64,000 nt of DNA from the NCBI GenBank assembly GCA_025149125.1, contig CP102272.1, forward strand, positions 6,289,280 through 6,353,279, read 5' to 3'. The notes beneath the pieces are model-generated. The model ran no database searches. It saw only the letters and a program-made list of their open reading frames with translations, and had not been told where the DNA came from. A program made the position numbers and the translations under genes. Positions 23,547 through 35,630 of this stretch are shown one piece after another. This DNA is from [Clostridium] asparagiforme DSM 15981. GTDB lineage: Bacteria > Bacillota > Clostridia > Lachnospirales > Lachnospiraceae. The number at the start of each line of letters is the position of its first letter. The first letter of the stretch is position 1.

Positions 23547-25371
23547 TAATAATAACCTCGTCCTGTGCCGGCGCCGTCGTGGCGGGCGGTACTGCTGGAG
23601 TCGTGGGCTTGTCCGCATCCGGCGATGCCGCCGGCATGGTCGGTTTATCCGCGTTGGGGTCAACTCCGGGATTGGGAGCTGCGCCGGGGTTGGCGGCCGT
23701 AGGCTTATCCGCATCCGGGGCAGCCGTGGGCTCTCCCCCGATGGGGCGGATCACCACACCGTCCTGCTCATCCGTCTGCGCCTCGGTCTCCTCCTCAGGG
23801 GGCAGGCTCTGGCCGGTCTCCAAAAGCGTCCGGTCCGATTTCTTTATCTGAACGGCCTTGTCCCACAGCGTGCTGGTAATCCCCGTAGAACGGTTCCAAA
23901 CCACATCGTGCCACAGACAGGTAACCGTATCCCCATCCACCATCACCAGCTCCAGCATATCGTTGTCTGACACGCTCTGTCCCGTTCTGGCAGCCTCGTC
24001 GTTGATGGTGTAGATCGTCCCGTCAAGTCCGATGGACACAATCCTGCCATAGGCCCGGTTCCAAATCTCCGGGTGGTATTCCCCGTAAATCTCCCCGGCA
24101 TTCTCATAGTAATACATCGTCCCGATCATTCCCGGGAAACGCCCGCTGACCTCCTCTTTCCCGCTTCCGTCCAGTGCGGTCTTAAACAACTGGCTGTACC
24201 AGACGCCGCTGCCGTCCTTCTCCACATAGGCGCTGTAGTAAATCTTCTGGCCTGCAATACAGTAGCTCTGTACGCCGTACGGCTCCTGCACAATCACCGA
24301 TGCGCCTCCGCTGTCCTTGCGGAAAATTCCCTGATACTGTCCGGAAACCGTATCCGTATAGTAGGAAGCGCCGCCGATCTGCTCCTGCGCGCGTTTCACA
24401 TACTTGATCTTACCCTGGTCGTTCTCAATCCGGTAAATCCGATCCCCGATCTCCAGAACGCCGCTGCTGTCCGGCCGGACCGGCTGGTTCATACCATCCA
24501 CCATAAAACAGCTGCCGTCCTTCACAATCACGCGGTACTGCTTCTCACCCACTGCGATTTTCGTCCCGGAAGAGGCGGATTTGACCGTGCCGCCCTGGGA
24601 ATAATAGATCACATTGTCCAGAAGCAGATAGCCGCCTACGTGCTCCGCGATCAGCTCCTTCTCCCCGCTTCCCGGAATCATGCGGAACAGGCTGTCGCAC
24701 AGCCTCAGCTCCTCGTCCGTAAGGCCGGCCGCCTGACCGCTCTTCACCTTTGGAAGATAATACACGTAATCCCCGTAAGCTCTCATGGAATTTCTGGTGG
24801 TGCGCTCCGGCGCGCTCTCGCCTCCCAGGGTCATCACCTTGGTCTCTGTGGCTTTGCGGTACATAATGGGCTTAAACGGCCCGTCCGCCTCCCCAAGGTA
24901 GCAGAAGAACGCATTGGCCTTCACCAGGCTGTCCAGATTCTCCCCCGTGCTCTCCGGCTGCCAGGAAAGGTCAGCCTGGATATCCTTTAAATATCCCTTG
25001 TCCGAAAATGTAAATTTCTGCCCCTCCTGGGATAATTCCCCGGTGGACATGATGCCGTTCTCATCAAAATGATACAAAAGGCCGTCGATCAACTTCCAGG
25101 TGTCCGTCGCATAGGTCTCGTCCTCATTGACATACCGATAACCGTCGTCTGTCAGCTGCCATCCGGTCACCACGCCGTTCTCAATGGCGATGGTCTCGCC
25201 CGGGGTCTCGGAGGAGGAAATGGATTGTTCCAGATTTTCATAATCCTTGCTGATCTTCCGATAAACCGACATCACCACCGATACGGCGCACACCATGATA
25301 ACAACAGCGATCAACGCCAAAAACACCGCCTTAACCGGCGATTCCTTTTTCCGTCTCTTTCTGCTTGCCAT
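23533..25371 (-). CDS. Membrane-anchored DUF5050-like surface protein
   Basis: A 612-residue protein with a basic N terminus (RKRRKKE) and one transmembrane helix (about 14-36), the rest outside. Residues about 65-110 look like choline/cell-wall-binding repeats (GWQLTDDGYRYVNEDE and LYHFDENGIMSTG). A long region of repeated short strands with aromatic residues (YVYYLP, NVIYYSQGG, QKIYYSAYV) resembles the DUF5050 propeller. The last 80 residues are a Pro/Ala/Asp-rich tail with DADKPT repeats. A surface or wall-associated role is likely. AAAGGA precedes the start. Confidence 0.78.
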   Translation of the reverse strand: MASRKRRKKESPVKAVFLALIAVVIMVCAVSVVMSVYRKISKDYENLEQSISSSETPGETIAIENGVVTGWQLTDDGYRYVNEDETYATDTWKLIDGLLYHFDENGIMSTGELSQEGQKFTFSDKGYLKDIQADLSWQPESTGENLDSLVKANAFFCYLGEADGPFKPIMYRKATETKVMTLGGESAPERTTRNSMRAYGDYVYYLPKVKSGQAAGLTDEELRLCDSLFRMIPGSGEKELIAEHVGGYLLLDNVIYYSQGGTVKSASSGTKIAVGEKQYRVIVKDGSCFMVDGMNQPVRPDSSGVLEIGDRIYRIENDQGKIKYVKRAQEQIGGASYYTDTVSGQYQGIFRKDSGGASVIVQEPYGVQSYCIAGQKIYYSAYVEKDGSGVWYSQLFKTALDGSGKEEVSGRFPGMIGTMYYYENAGEIYGEYHPEIWNRAYGRIVSIGLDGTIYTINDEAARTGQSVSDNDMLELVMVDGDTVTCLWHDVVWNRSTGITSTLWDKAVQIKKSDRTLLETGQSLPPEEETEAQTDEQDGVVIRPIGGEPTAAPDADKPTAANPGAAPNPGVDPNADKPTMPAASPDADKPTTPAVPPATTAPAQDEVIIKPVD

Positions 25372-25410
25372 ATACTTGTCCTTTTTTATGTGAATTTATG
25401 TACTTAAATA

Positions 25411-25439
25411 ATCCTACCAAAATTTCACCTCATTTACAA
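25411..25439 (-). promoter_or_regulatory. Promoter of the DUF5050-like gene
   Basis: TTGTAA (25434-25439) and TAGGAT (25411-25416) are 17 bp apart with TGG ahead of the -10 box, 40 bases upstream of the ATG. Confidence 0.6.
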
Positions 25440-25475
25440 CGAAAGAAATCTTACAAAACATGGCATTTGCATCGC

Positions 25476-25504
25476 GCATATCTTTTGCGGCAGCGCGCAT
25501 CCTA
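25476..25504 (+). promoter_or_regulatory. Possible sigma-G-like (forespore) promoter
   Basis: GCATA (25476-25480) and CATCCTA (25498-25504) are 17 bp apart, close to the Bacillus sigma-G pattern (GHATR, 18 bp, CATNNTA). No sigma-A promoter is evident ahead of the two small genes that follow. Matches of this size arise by chance, so this is tentative. Confidence 0.3.
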
Positions 25505-25534
25505 ATACCAAAGAACTCAGAACGGAGGTCCAAT

Positions 25535-25723
25535 ATGATCAACTATATTGACAACGACGAACTCCCCATCGGCTTCACCATGGAGCTGGCCCTGCACAGC
25601 GACATCCTGAACAAATTCGCCCATATGGACAAAGCGCGCCAGGAACAGATCGTAAACGGCGCCCGAACGGTGAACAGCCGGGATGAGATGCGCAACTATG
25701 TGGAGAGCATCGCCAAAATGTAA
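25535..25723 (+). CDS. Small conserved protein, 62 residues
   Basis: A 62-residue acidic soluble protein with YIDNDELPIGFTMELALH, then helical MDKARQEQIVNGARTV and EMRNYVESIAKM. Similar short proteins with a DELPIGFGM-like core are frequent in clostridia and have no known function. The start at 25535 has ACGGAGG eight bases upstream; an earlier in-frame ATG lacks a binding site. It is followed 25 bases later by another very small gene and the two probably form one transcript. Confidence 0.75.
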   Translation: MINYIDNDELPIGFTMELALHSDILNKFAHMDKARQEQIVNGARTVNSRDEMRNYVESIAKM

Positions 25724-25748
25724 ATCTATCCGCGAAAGGAGCTACGCC

Positions 25749-25907
25749 ATGTACCAATCCCCAACCAGACAGGAACCCTTAGAAACCCCCGGAAAAAACA
25801 GCACTTACGGGGACGGTGATATTCCGGAGATCGATCTGCCCTCATCGGACAACGCCTCCCCGGAAATTCCCCAGGAATTCCCCCAACGCCAGACAAAGAT
25901 CGGCTAA
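25749..25907 (+). CDS. Very small proline-rich acidic protein, 52 residues
   Basis: A 52-residue protein rich in Pro, Glu, Asp and Gln with no hydrophobic segment (DIPEIDLPSSDN near the middle), so it is probably disordered. AAAGGAG lies nine bases ahead of the ATG and a terminator follows the stop, both of which favour a real gene. I do not recognise the family. Confidence 0.6.
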   Translation: MYQSPTRQEPLETPGKNSTYGDGDIPEIDLPSSDNASPEIPQEFPQRQTKIG

Positions 25908-25932
25908 TCCCGCAAAAATGCACCGCACGACT

Positions 25933-25970
25933 AAAAAAGCTCTCTGACCGCCTGCGATCAAAGAGCTTTT
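25933..25970. terminator. Bidirectional terminator, small genes and tRNA-Leu
   Basis: AAAAGCTCT (25935-25943) pairs with AGAGCTTTT (25962-25970). T-runs lie on both strands, so it ends the small-gene transcript and, from the other side, tRNA-Leu. Confidence 0.85.
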
Positions 25971-25978
25971 CTTCTGCC

Positions 25979-26062
25979 TGCAGAAGATGGGAGTCGAACC
26001 CACAAGGTATTACTACCACACGGACCTGAACCGTGCGCGTCTGCCAATTCCGCCACTTCTGC
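25979..26062 (-). tRNA. tRNA-Leu (anticodon CAG)
   Basis: A class II tRNA of 84 bases with a GCAGAAG/CTTCTGC acceptor stem, anticodon loop TTCAGGT (CAG), a long variable arm, GGTTCGACTCC T-arm and A73. CCA is not encoded. A strong promoter precedes it. Confidence 0.97.
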
Positions 26063-26099
26063 ATTTGCTGCGCCGAATTTCTCCTGCACAACGAAAATA

Positions 26100-26128
26100 A
26101 TTATACCGGACAATCCACATTTTGTCAA
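26100..26128 (-). promoter_or_regulatory. Strong promoter of tRNA-Leu
   Basis: Perfect TTGACA (26123-26128) and TATAAT (26100-26105) with a 17-bp spacer, 38 bases upstream of the tRNA. Confidence 0.92.
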
Positions 26129-26156
26129 TATACATTTTGCAAATTTTTACGATTTT

Positions 26157-27746
26157 TTACGAAATGCCGTAAATACAGTATTTCCCCCTGCCGCTCTCCT
26201 TTGCCTGGTAGAGCGCCGCGTCGCTCTGTTGAATCAACAGGTCGATATCCCTATCCGGAGCGCCGTTCTGGACAATGCCGATGCTGGCCGACAGGCTGTC
26301 CATATTCTCCGTGCTGCCAAAGACATCCGAAAGCTGGTCCAGAAGCTGCTGCGCCTTGGACTCCAACGCCTCCCGCTGCGCCTCGCCCAGCTGCACAATC
26401 AGGAACTCATCTCCGCCGATTCTGGCGATAAATTCATTTTTAAAGCATTCCCGCAGGACCTTTGCCGTCAAAATCAGCGCATCATCCCCGACCTTATGTC
26501 CATAGGTATCGTTCACATGCTTGAAATAATCCAAATCCACATAGAGCAGGTTGAGCAGGCGGCCGTTCCGGTTATTATGCAGGTACTGGTACAGGCTTCT
26601 GCGGTTGTACAGGCCGGTCAAAAAATCCGTATTGGAGTTGCGCAGAATCTGCTCTTCCAGCTGCCGCTCCATGGTGACGTCCCGGAAAATGCTGAGTTTC
26701 CCGACCACATTCTCGAAGATATCGTAGATATTGTTCTCATGGATCTCAAGAGTCCGCCCGGCCTCGCCGTTTAAGCACACCTTGGACTCCACAAATCCCT
26801 CGGAATTGATGGAGTGTTCCTCAAAAAAAGCCCGGGATATCCATCCCTCGTACTCTTTCCCCAGAACCTCCTCCCTCCGGACTTCAAAATATTGCTCAAA
26901 CGGTTTATTCACATTCAGAATACGCCCTTCGTTGTCCCTGAGCAGGATCGCGTAAGGCATACTGCTGAGCAGAATCTCAACCTCCGTGTTCAGATTGACC
27001 AGATCCGTCACATCATGCCCAATTCCCACGGTTCCCAAAATTGTGACGCCATCCGAATCAAACAGCGGCGATTTGTAAGTGCGAAACTGTCTCAAAGAGC
27101 CGTGGCTCTTGACCATCTCCGTAAACTGAAGGGTTTTACGCTCCTTAATCACCGCGTCCTCAGTCTCCTTGCAGACGCCCTCTCCCCGCTCGAAATCCTC
27201 CCTCGACACATCCCAGATATAACAGTGATCCCGCCCGGTAACGTCCTCCCGCGACTTTCCCACGGTGCTGCAGAACGCCTTATTTACCTTCACATGGGTC
27301 CCGTCCAACGCCTTGAACCACACCATGTCCGGAATACTGTCGATGGCCGTATCCAGATAAGAGCGGTACAAATGCAGGTCCCGTTCCAGCTTGATCTGCT
27401 TAAGAAGGCGTTCCAGGCGCTGCCGCGCGCATCTAAAATTCAGAGGCAGCTCCCATATCTCATCCGCCTCCCCAATCTCGTCCCCGCCGCCGCAGTCCAG
27501 CCAGTGACGGTCCGCGCAGTATACCAGAACCGTGTCCGGCCCGCAGATTTCCCGCAGCGCTCCGGGCGACATCCCGTCCCCCAGATTCCATATTAAAAGT
27601 CCAAAATTTTCCACGGCTGTCAGCTCCTTCGCCGAACGCCGCTCTACCGCATGTTCAAAGCGCTCCAGCGGTTCAATCTGCCGTACCATCTCCGCCAGAT
27701 CCGGTTTTTCATCAAATACCGCAATACGCAACCTGCAATGATACAT
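26157..27746 (-). CDS. PAS-PAS-GGDEF diguanylate cyclase
   Basis: A 529-residue cytoplasmic protein that should make cyclic di-GMP. Residues 1-115 form a degenerate receiver-like domain with no clear phosphoacceptor. Two PAS domains follow (about 125-250 and 255-365; DSIPDMVWFKALDGTHVKVN, then SMPYAILLRDNEGRILNVN). The GGDEF domain runs 370-529 with an intact motif at 444-448 and the DLDYFKHVNDTYGH substrate segment. The RxxD inhibitory site is replaced by FKNE, so product feedback at that site is unlikely. Start 27746 follows GGGGGG. It lies between tRNA genes on the same strand. Confidence 0.9.
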   Translation of the reverse strand: MYHCRLRIAVFDEKPDLAEMVRQIEPLERFEHAVERRSAKELTAVENFGLLIWNLGDGMSPGALREICGPDTVLVYCADRHWLDCGGGDEIGEADEIWELPLNFRCARQRLERLLKQIKLERDLHLYRSYLDTAIDSIPDMVWFKALDGTHVKVNKAFCSTVGKSREDVTGRDHCYIWDVSREDFERGEGVCKETEDAVIKERKTLQFTEMVKSHGSLRQFRTYKSPLFDSDGVTILGTVGIGHDVTDLVNLNTEVEILLSSMPYAILLRDNEGRILNVNKPFEQYFEVRREEVLGKEYEGWISRAFFEEHSINSEGFVESKVCLNGEAGRTLEIHENNIYDIFENVVGKLSIFRDVTMERQLEEQILRNSNTDFLTGLYNRRSLYQYLHNNRNGRLLNLLYVDLDYFKHVNDTYGHKVGDDALILTAKVLRECFKNEFIARIGGDEFLIVQLGEAQREALESKAQQLLDQLSDVFGSTENMDSLSASIGIVQNGAPDRDIDLLIQQSDAALYQAKESGRGKYCIYGIS

Positions 27747-27832
27747 ACTTGTCCCCCCGTCAGTCGCCGCGCACCCCATTGTTATTTCTTATTATACCTC
27801 TTTTAAAGCGTAAAAGCCAGCACAGATACAAC

Positions 27833-27863
27833 AAAAAAGCACCTATCATCTCTGATAAGTGCT
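27833..27863 (-). terminator. Terminator of the rRNA-tRNA operon
   Basis: AGCACTTATCA (27853-27863 region, minus) pairs with TGATAGGTGCT and is followed by TTTTTT, a few bases past tRNA-Phe. Confidence 0.9.
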
Positions 27864-27867
27864 TTCG

Positions 27868-27940
<73 letters not shown>

Positions 27941-27944
27941 TAAA

Positions 27945-28017
27945 TGAGCGTGCGGGGGCTCGAACCCCGGACAACTTGATTAAAAGTCAAGTGCTCTACC
28001 ACCTGAGCTACACGCCC
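27945..28017 (-). tRNA. tRNA-Lys (anticodon TTT)
   Basis: A 73-base tRNA with GGGCGTG/CACGCTC acceptor (one G-U pair), anticodon TTT in CTTTTAA and A73. It lies four bases from tRNA-Phe. Confidence 0.96.
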
Positions 28018-28046
28018 ATTTAGGTTTTGTCCTTAGACAAAAAAAA

Positions 28047-28120
<74 letters not shown>

Positions 28121-28172
28121 CTAATATGATATTATAAAACATTTTCAACGCTTTGTCAACAAAACATTGAAA

Positions 28173-28254
28173 TGGATGGAGGTGGATTCGAACCACCGAA
28201 GCAATTTGCAGCAGATTTACAGTCTGTCCCCTTTGGCCACTCGGGAATCCATCC
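28173..28254 (-). tRNA. tRNA-Tyr (anticodon GTA)
   Basis: An 82-base class II tRNA with GGATGGA/TCCATCC acceptor, anticodon GTA in CTGTAAA, a long variable arm and A73. Confidence 0.97.
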
Positions 28255-28296
28255 ATATTCTTATTGTATGCACTTTCCGGCAAATCATACGATGAG

Positions 28297-28369
28297 TGGG
28301 GCCTACAGGGCTCGAACCTGTGACCCTCTGCTTGTAAGGCAGATGCTCTCCCAGCTGAGCTAAGACCCC
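28297..28369 (-). tRNA. tRNA-Val (anticodon TAC)
   Basis: A 73-base tRNA with GGGGTCT acceptor, anticodon TAC in CTTACAA, GGTTCGAGCC T-arm and A73. Confidence 0.97.
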
Positions 28370-28406
28370 AAATGGTATGTCTACCAACAAAAATACAAAA
28401 GAAAAA

Positions 28407-28480
28407 CGACCCGGAACGGGTTCGAACCGTCGACCTCCGCCGTGACAGGGCGGCGCTCTAACCAGCTGAGCCACCGGGCC
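28407..28480 (-). tRNA. tRNA-Asp (anticodon GTC)
   Basis: A 74-base tRNA with GGCCCGG acceptor, anticodon GTC in CTGTCAC and G73, the Asp discriminator. It is the first tRNA after the 23S gene, about 80 bases away. Confidence 0.97.
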
Positions 28481-28503
28481 ATTTCAAGTACATAGTACTG
28501 AAA

Positions 28504-28533
28504 CTATATACCTTCAAAACCACATATTGAATG
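28504..28533 (-). other. 3' arm of the 23S rRNA processing stem
   Basis: This 30-base segment is nearly the reverse complement of 31591-31620 on the other side of the 23S gene. In the transcript the two arms pair into the long stem that RNase III-type enzymes cut to release pre-23S RNA. Confidence 0.8.
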
Positions 28534-28557
28534 ATGTTTTAAAACCTATACCGTTTT

Positions 28558-31445
<2,888 letters not shown>

Positions 31446-31820
31446 AAAATGACTCGTCGGTGCGGGTTGCTCCGACTCATCGACAATCCATAGCGTTGGA
31501 TCGTTTGGTCTTAGGTTTGTTACATTTGATACATCTTTCGATGTATCCCTCGGATGTCTTGATTATTCTATAGAATATTCAATTCATTTTCATTCAATAT
31601 GCGGTTTTCAAGGTACATAGAGACTGAAGTTTATCAGTCATTAGCGAACTCAATCAACTTGAATTCACTAATCACTGGTAAAAACCAGTTATAAGGAACA
31701 GCACTTCCCTGCTGACGTAGGTTAACACATTCTTTAACACAGGCTTCGCTTTTACCTCCACCCATTGGAACGTGTCTGTTCTATATAAAACACTCTTTAA
31801 GAGTGAGTTTTTTAAAGGAA
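31446..31820 (-). other. 5S-23S spacer with the 5' arm of the 23S processing stem
   Basis: This 375-base spacer holds no gene. 31591-31620 is the 5' arm of the 23S processing stem. Three small hairpins lie further upstream, at about 31622-31639, 31641-31674 and 31676-31691. No spacer tRNA is present. Confidence 0.75.
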
Positions 31821-31937
31821 TCCGGCAGCCACCTGCTCTCCCATGCCGTCACCAGCATAGTACCATCGGCCGCTTGAGTCTTAACCATCGTGTTCGGGAT
31901 GGGAACGGGTGTTTCCCCCAAGCGCATCGCCACCGGA
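31821..31937 (-). rRNA. 5S ribosomal RNA, located between 16S and 23S
   Basis: A 117-base gene from TCCGGTGGCGATGCG to GGTGGCTGCCGGA, with the universal CCCGTTCCCATCCCGAACAC loop and GGTACTATG segment. It is 63 bases after the 16S gene and 375 bases before the 23S gene. No second 5S copy follows the 23S, so the order is 16S-5S-23S in place of the usual 16S-23S-5S. Confidence 0.96.
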
Positions 31938-31954
31938 AATTTCTTAACCTTGGC

Positions 31955-31982
31955 AAATCCAAGATTCAACAGTATATAAAAC
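31955..31982 (-). other. 3' arm of the 16S rRNA processing stem
   Basis: Nearly the reverse complement of 33661-33689 upstream of the 16S gene. The two arms form the long pre-16S stem and place the 5S gene outside it. Confidence 0.8.
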
Positions 31983-31996
31983 CCTTACTTCTTCTT

Positions 31997-33532
<1,536 letters not shown>

Positions 33533-34021
33533 AAAGTTGATTCCAGGTTTCAGACTACTTAGCTTGGCTAGTTATCTTTAACCTTCATTACTTGGTTTTG
33601 TTCTGAATTTTCTCAAATCCAAAGGTCTAAACCAGACCTTTATTTTTTAGAATTTTCAGGGTTTTACATACTGTTCAATCTTTGATTTTCAAGGTTCTCT
33701 GTTGTTGTTCTTCGTTAGCAGCAACTTTTATATCTTAGCACACTTGCCAGCGTTTGTCAACAACTTTTTTAAAAACTTTTTTGTTTTGTTGTTGATCTCT
33801 CAACAGCAGCTTTACTATGTTACCACAGTGGCTTTCGTTTGTCAACAACTTTTTTCATTTTCTTTTCAGCCGGTTGGCTTGAACGTCCAATGTGTCCGCC
33901 AGGTTTTTACCCCCAGCGGGTATTAATCATATCACGCTTGTCGAATCTTGTCAACCGCTTTTTATGATTAATTTTTATTTTTCTACGGAAGTGTAAAAAA
34001 ATAATCATTTGGAAAAAAGAG
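33533..34021 (-). promoter_or_regulatory. rRNA operon leader with three tandem sigma-A promoters
   Basis: Three promoters, each with a perfect TTGACA and a 17-bp spacer, face the 16S gene: TTGACA 33949-33954 with TATGAT 33926-33931; TTGACA 33840-33845 with TAACAT 33817-33822; and TTGACA 33755-33760 with TAAGAT 33732-33737. The last two lie in a duplicated sequence context (GTTGTTGACAAACG). The leader also carries the 5' arm of the 16S processing stem at 33661-33689. Confidence 0.92.
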
Positions 34022-34109
34022 CGGAGAAAGAGGGATTTGAACCCTCGCGCCGGTTTCCCGACCTACACCCTTAGCAGGGGCGCCTCTTCGGCCTCTTGAG
34101 TATTTCTCC
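34022..34109 (-). tRNA. tRNA-Ser (anticodon GCT)
   Basis: An 88-base class II tRNA with GGAGAAA acceptor, anticodon GCT in CTGCTAA, a long variable arm, GGTTCAAATCC T-arm and G73. It lies upstream of the rRNA promoters on the same strand. Confidence 0.97.
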
Positions 34110-34437
34110 GAATTCACAATTTCCATATGATTGGTCCTGCGACATTTCTGTCCTCAGACGCATTGATCATTATACTAGATCAACTCGTCCTTGTCAACCC
34201 ATTTTTGACGACATTTTGCGACTATTTGCGATATCGCCTTTTAGGGGCCGGATGCGAGGGCCAAACATCAGGATATCATTGAAAATTGAGTCCATTTCAA
34301 TTATGATTTATCGATCCTATTATCATATCGTAACCAAAAAAACAGATTCTATGCCTCATGGCGGAAAAGGATATTGTGATGAATAACTGCTTAGGACCAT
34401 CGAGTGCTATTATATAGTAGATGAGGCAGACCGCCGG
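34110..34437. other. Intergenic region with a possible lost gene start
   Basis: No intact gene is seen in these 328 bases. A short frame from ATG 34358 (MAEKDIVMNNCLG, stop at 34415) has the right direction and position to be the N terminus of the following gene, but it is out of phase with it by a fraction of a codon. Confidence 0.45.
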
Positions 34438-34842
34438 GTGATCTGTGGGAATTCCGGCTTAATCAGTCTTTGCGGGCCGGAAATCATGGAGCTGCCATTC
34501 CAAGAAGCGCTGAAGGGCTCCCCCCTTCTGAACCTGTTTGTGCAGGAAATGTCCGGCTCCTTAAACTGGGAACTGGTCCTTGAAGGTACGGAAAACTATC
34601 TGCTGGTGCGATACCGATGGGTGGAACGAAACTGTTCCCCTGATTATCCGGATCTGGCAGCAGACCAGATCCTGGAAATAATCCGGGAGAGCAACCGCGC
34701 ATACGGAATTCCTCCGTGCGGGATTGCGGTTGGAACCGCCCTGCGCAAACCCGGACAAAGCTTTGCGGACCTTGAGAAGCTGGCCGACGACATAATGTAT
34801 GTTTGTAAAATGCAGATGAAAGCTACCGGATATTCCGATTAA
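34438..34842 (+). CDS. Probable GGDEF-like remnant or frameshifted small protein
   Basis: A 134-residue frame starting at GTG 34438 without a clear ribosome-binding site. The frame is open upstream to 34387 and reads YYIVDEADRR before the GTG, but that stretch lacks an ATG. Another frame from ATG 34358 could supply the missing N terminus through a one-base shift. The C terminus (CGIAVGTA, then FADLEKLADDIMYVCKMQMK) resembles the end of a GGDEF domain, but the GGDEF motif itself is absent. It is most likely a decayed or divergent member of that family. Its 3' end overlaps the convergent plsC gene by 20 bases. Confidence 0.5.
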   Translation: MICGNSGLISLCGPEIMELPFQEALKGSPLLNLFVQEMSGSLNWELVLEGTENYLLVRYRWVERNCSPDYPDLAADQILEIIRESNRAYGIPPCGIAVGTALRKPGQSFADLEKLADDIMYVCKMQMKATGYSD

Positions 34843-35536
34843 TTTCCTCCTGAATCCGGTCATGGACGATCTGCGCGATCTCCACCGTCTTCATCCCCGC
34901 ATACTGATCCGGATAAATGGGCTCCAAATAATGGATCTCCACCCGCTCGCGCCGGAGAGAGCGGATGTCAAAGGGCCGGTAGCTGTTAATCAGCGCTACG
35001 GGCACGATGGGACATCCCGCCTTTACGGCGCTTTTAAAGGTGCCGCTCTTGAATTCCAGAATTTCATTTCCATTGCGGCTGCGGTGGCCCTCGGGGAATA
35101 TCACAAAATTATCTCCCTGCTTCACCCGCCTGGTCACCTCGCCGATCACTCGCACCTGATCTTTGATGTCGTCCCGGTCCATGGACAGGCTTCGCATCGC
35201 TCCCAGGACCTGTTTTACCAGCACCAGCTCAGCCGCTTCCTTCTTAATCACAACCGAAAACGGCCGCGGACAGGTGGCAAACAGCGCCAGCACGTCAAAC
35301 AGCCCCTGATGGTTGGGAAACATAATAAACCCGTCCCGCTTTGGAATCAGGTCCGCACCGGTGCACACCAGATCCACACGCCCCCTGCGGATGATCCGTT
35401 TGTCCATCTTTGCAATATATTCATATCGTTCTTCTTTGGTGTGCCTGTCCTCAGGCCGCCCCATACGGCCGATTTTATAAAGCCATATGGGAGCATGAAA
35501 CAGGTTCATAAGTACCATATAGATGATCCGCCACAT
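34823..35536 (-). CDS. plsC: 1-acyl-sn-glycerol-3-phosphate acyltransferase
   Basis: A 237-residue membrane-associated acyltransferase that makes phosphatidic acid from lysophosphatidic acid. The catalytic NHQGLFD block (NHxxxxD) and FPEGHRSRNG are intact. The N terminus has a hydrophobic segment (about 1-20) that probably anchors it to the inner face of the membrane. AAGGGG lies ahead of the ATG. It is downstream of gyrA but behind a terminator, and its end overlaps the small GGDEF-like frame on the other strand. Confidence 0.9.
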   Translation of the reverse strand: MWRIIYMVLMNLFHAPIWLYKIGRMGRPEDRHTKEERYEYIAKMDKRIIRRGRVDLVCTGADLIPKRDGFIMFPNHQGLFDVLALFATCPRPFSVVIKKEAAELVLVKQVLGAMRSLSMDRDDIKDQVRVIGEVTRRVKQGDNFVIFPEGHRSRNGNEILEFKSGTFKSAVKAGCPIVPVALINSYRPFDIRSLRRERVEIHYLEPIYPDQYAGMKTVEIAQIVHDRIQEEINRNIR

Positions 35537-35580
35537 AACTGCCTACCCCTTATGTTAAATTTCCGGCTCCATAATTTCAC

Positions 35581-35612
35581 AAAGGGCCTCCCGTTGCTGC
35601 GGGAAGCCCTTT
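35581..35612 (-). terminator. Terminator after gyrA
   Basis: AAAGGGCTTCCCG and CGGGAGGCCCTTT form a 13-bp stem with one mismatch. The T-tail is short, so it is moderately strong. It separates gyrA from plsC. Confidence 0.7.
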
Positions 35613-35630
35613 ACTCATTCTTGTTCCGTA

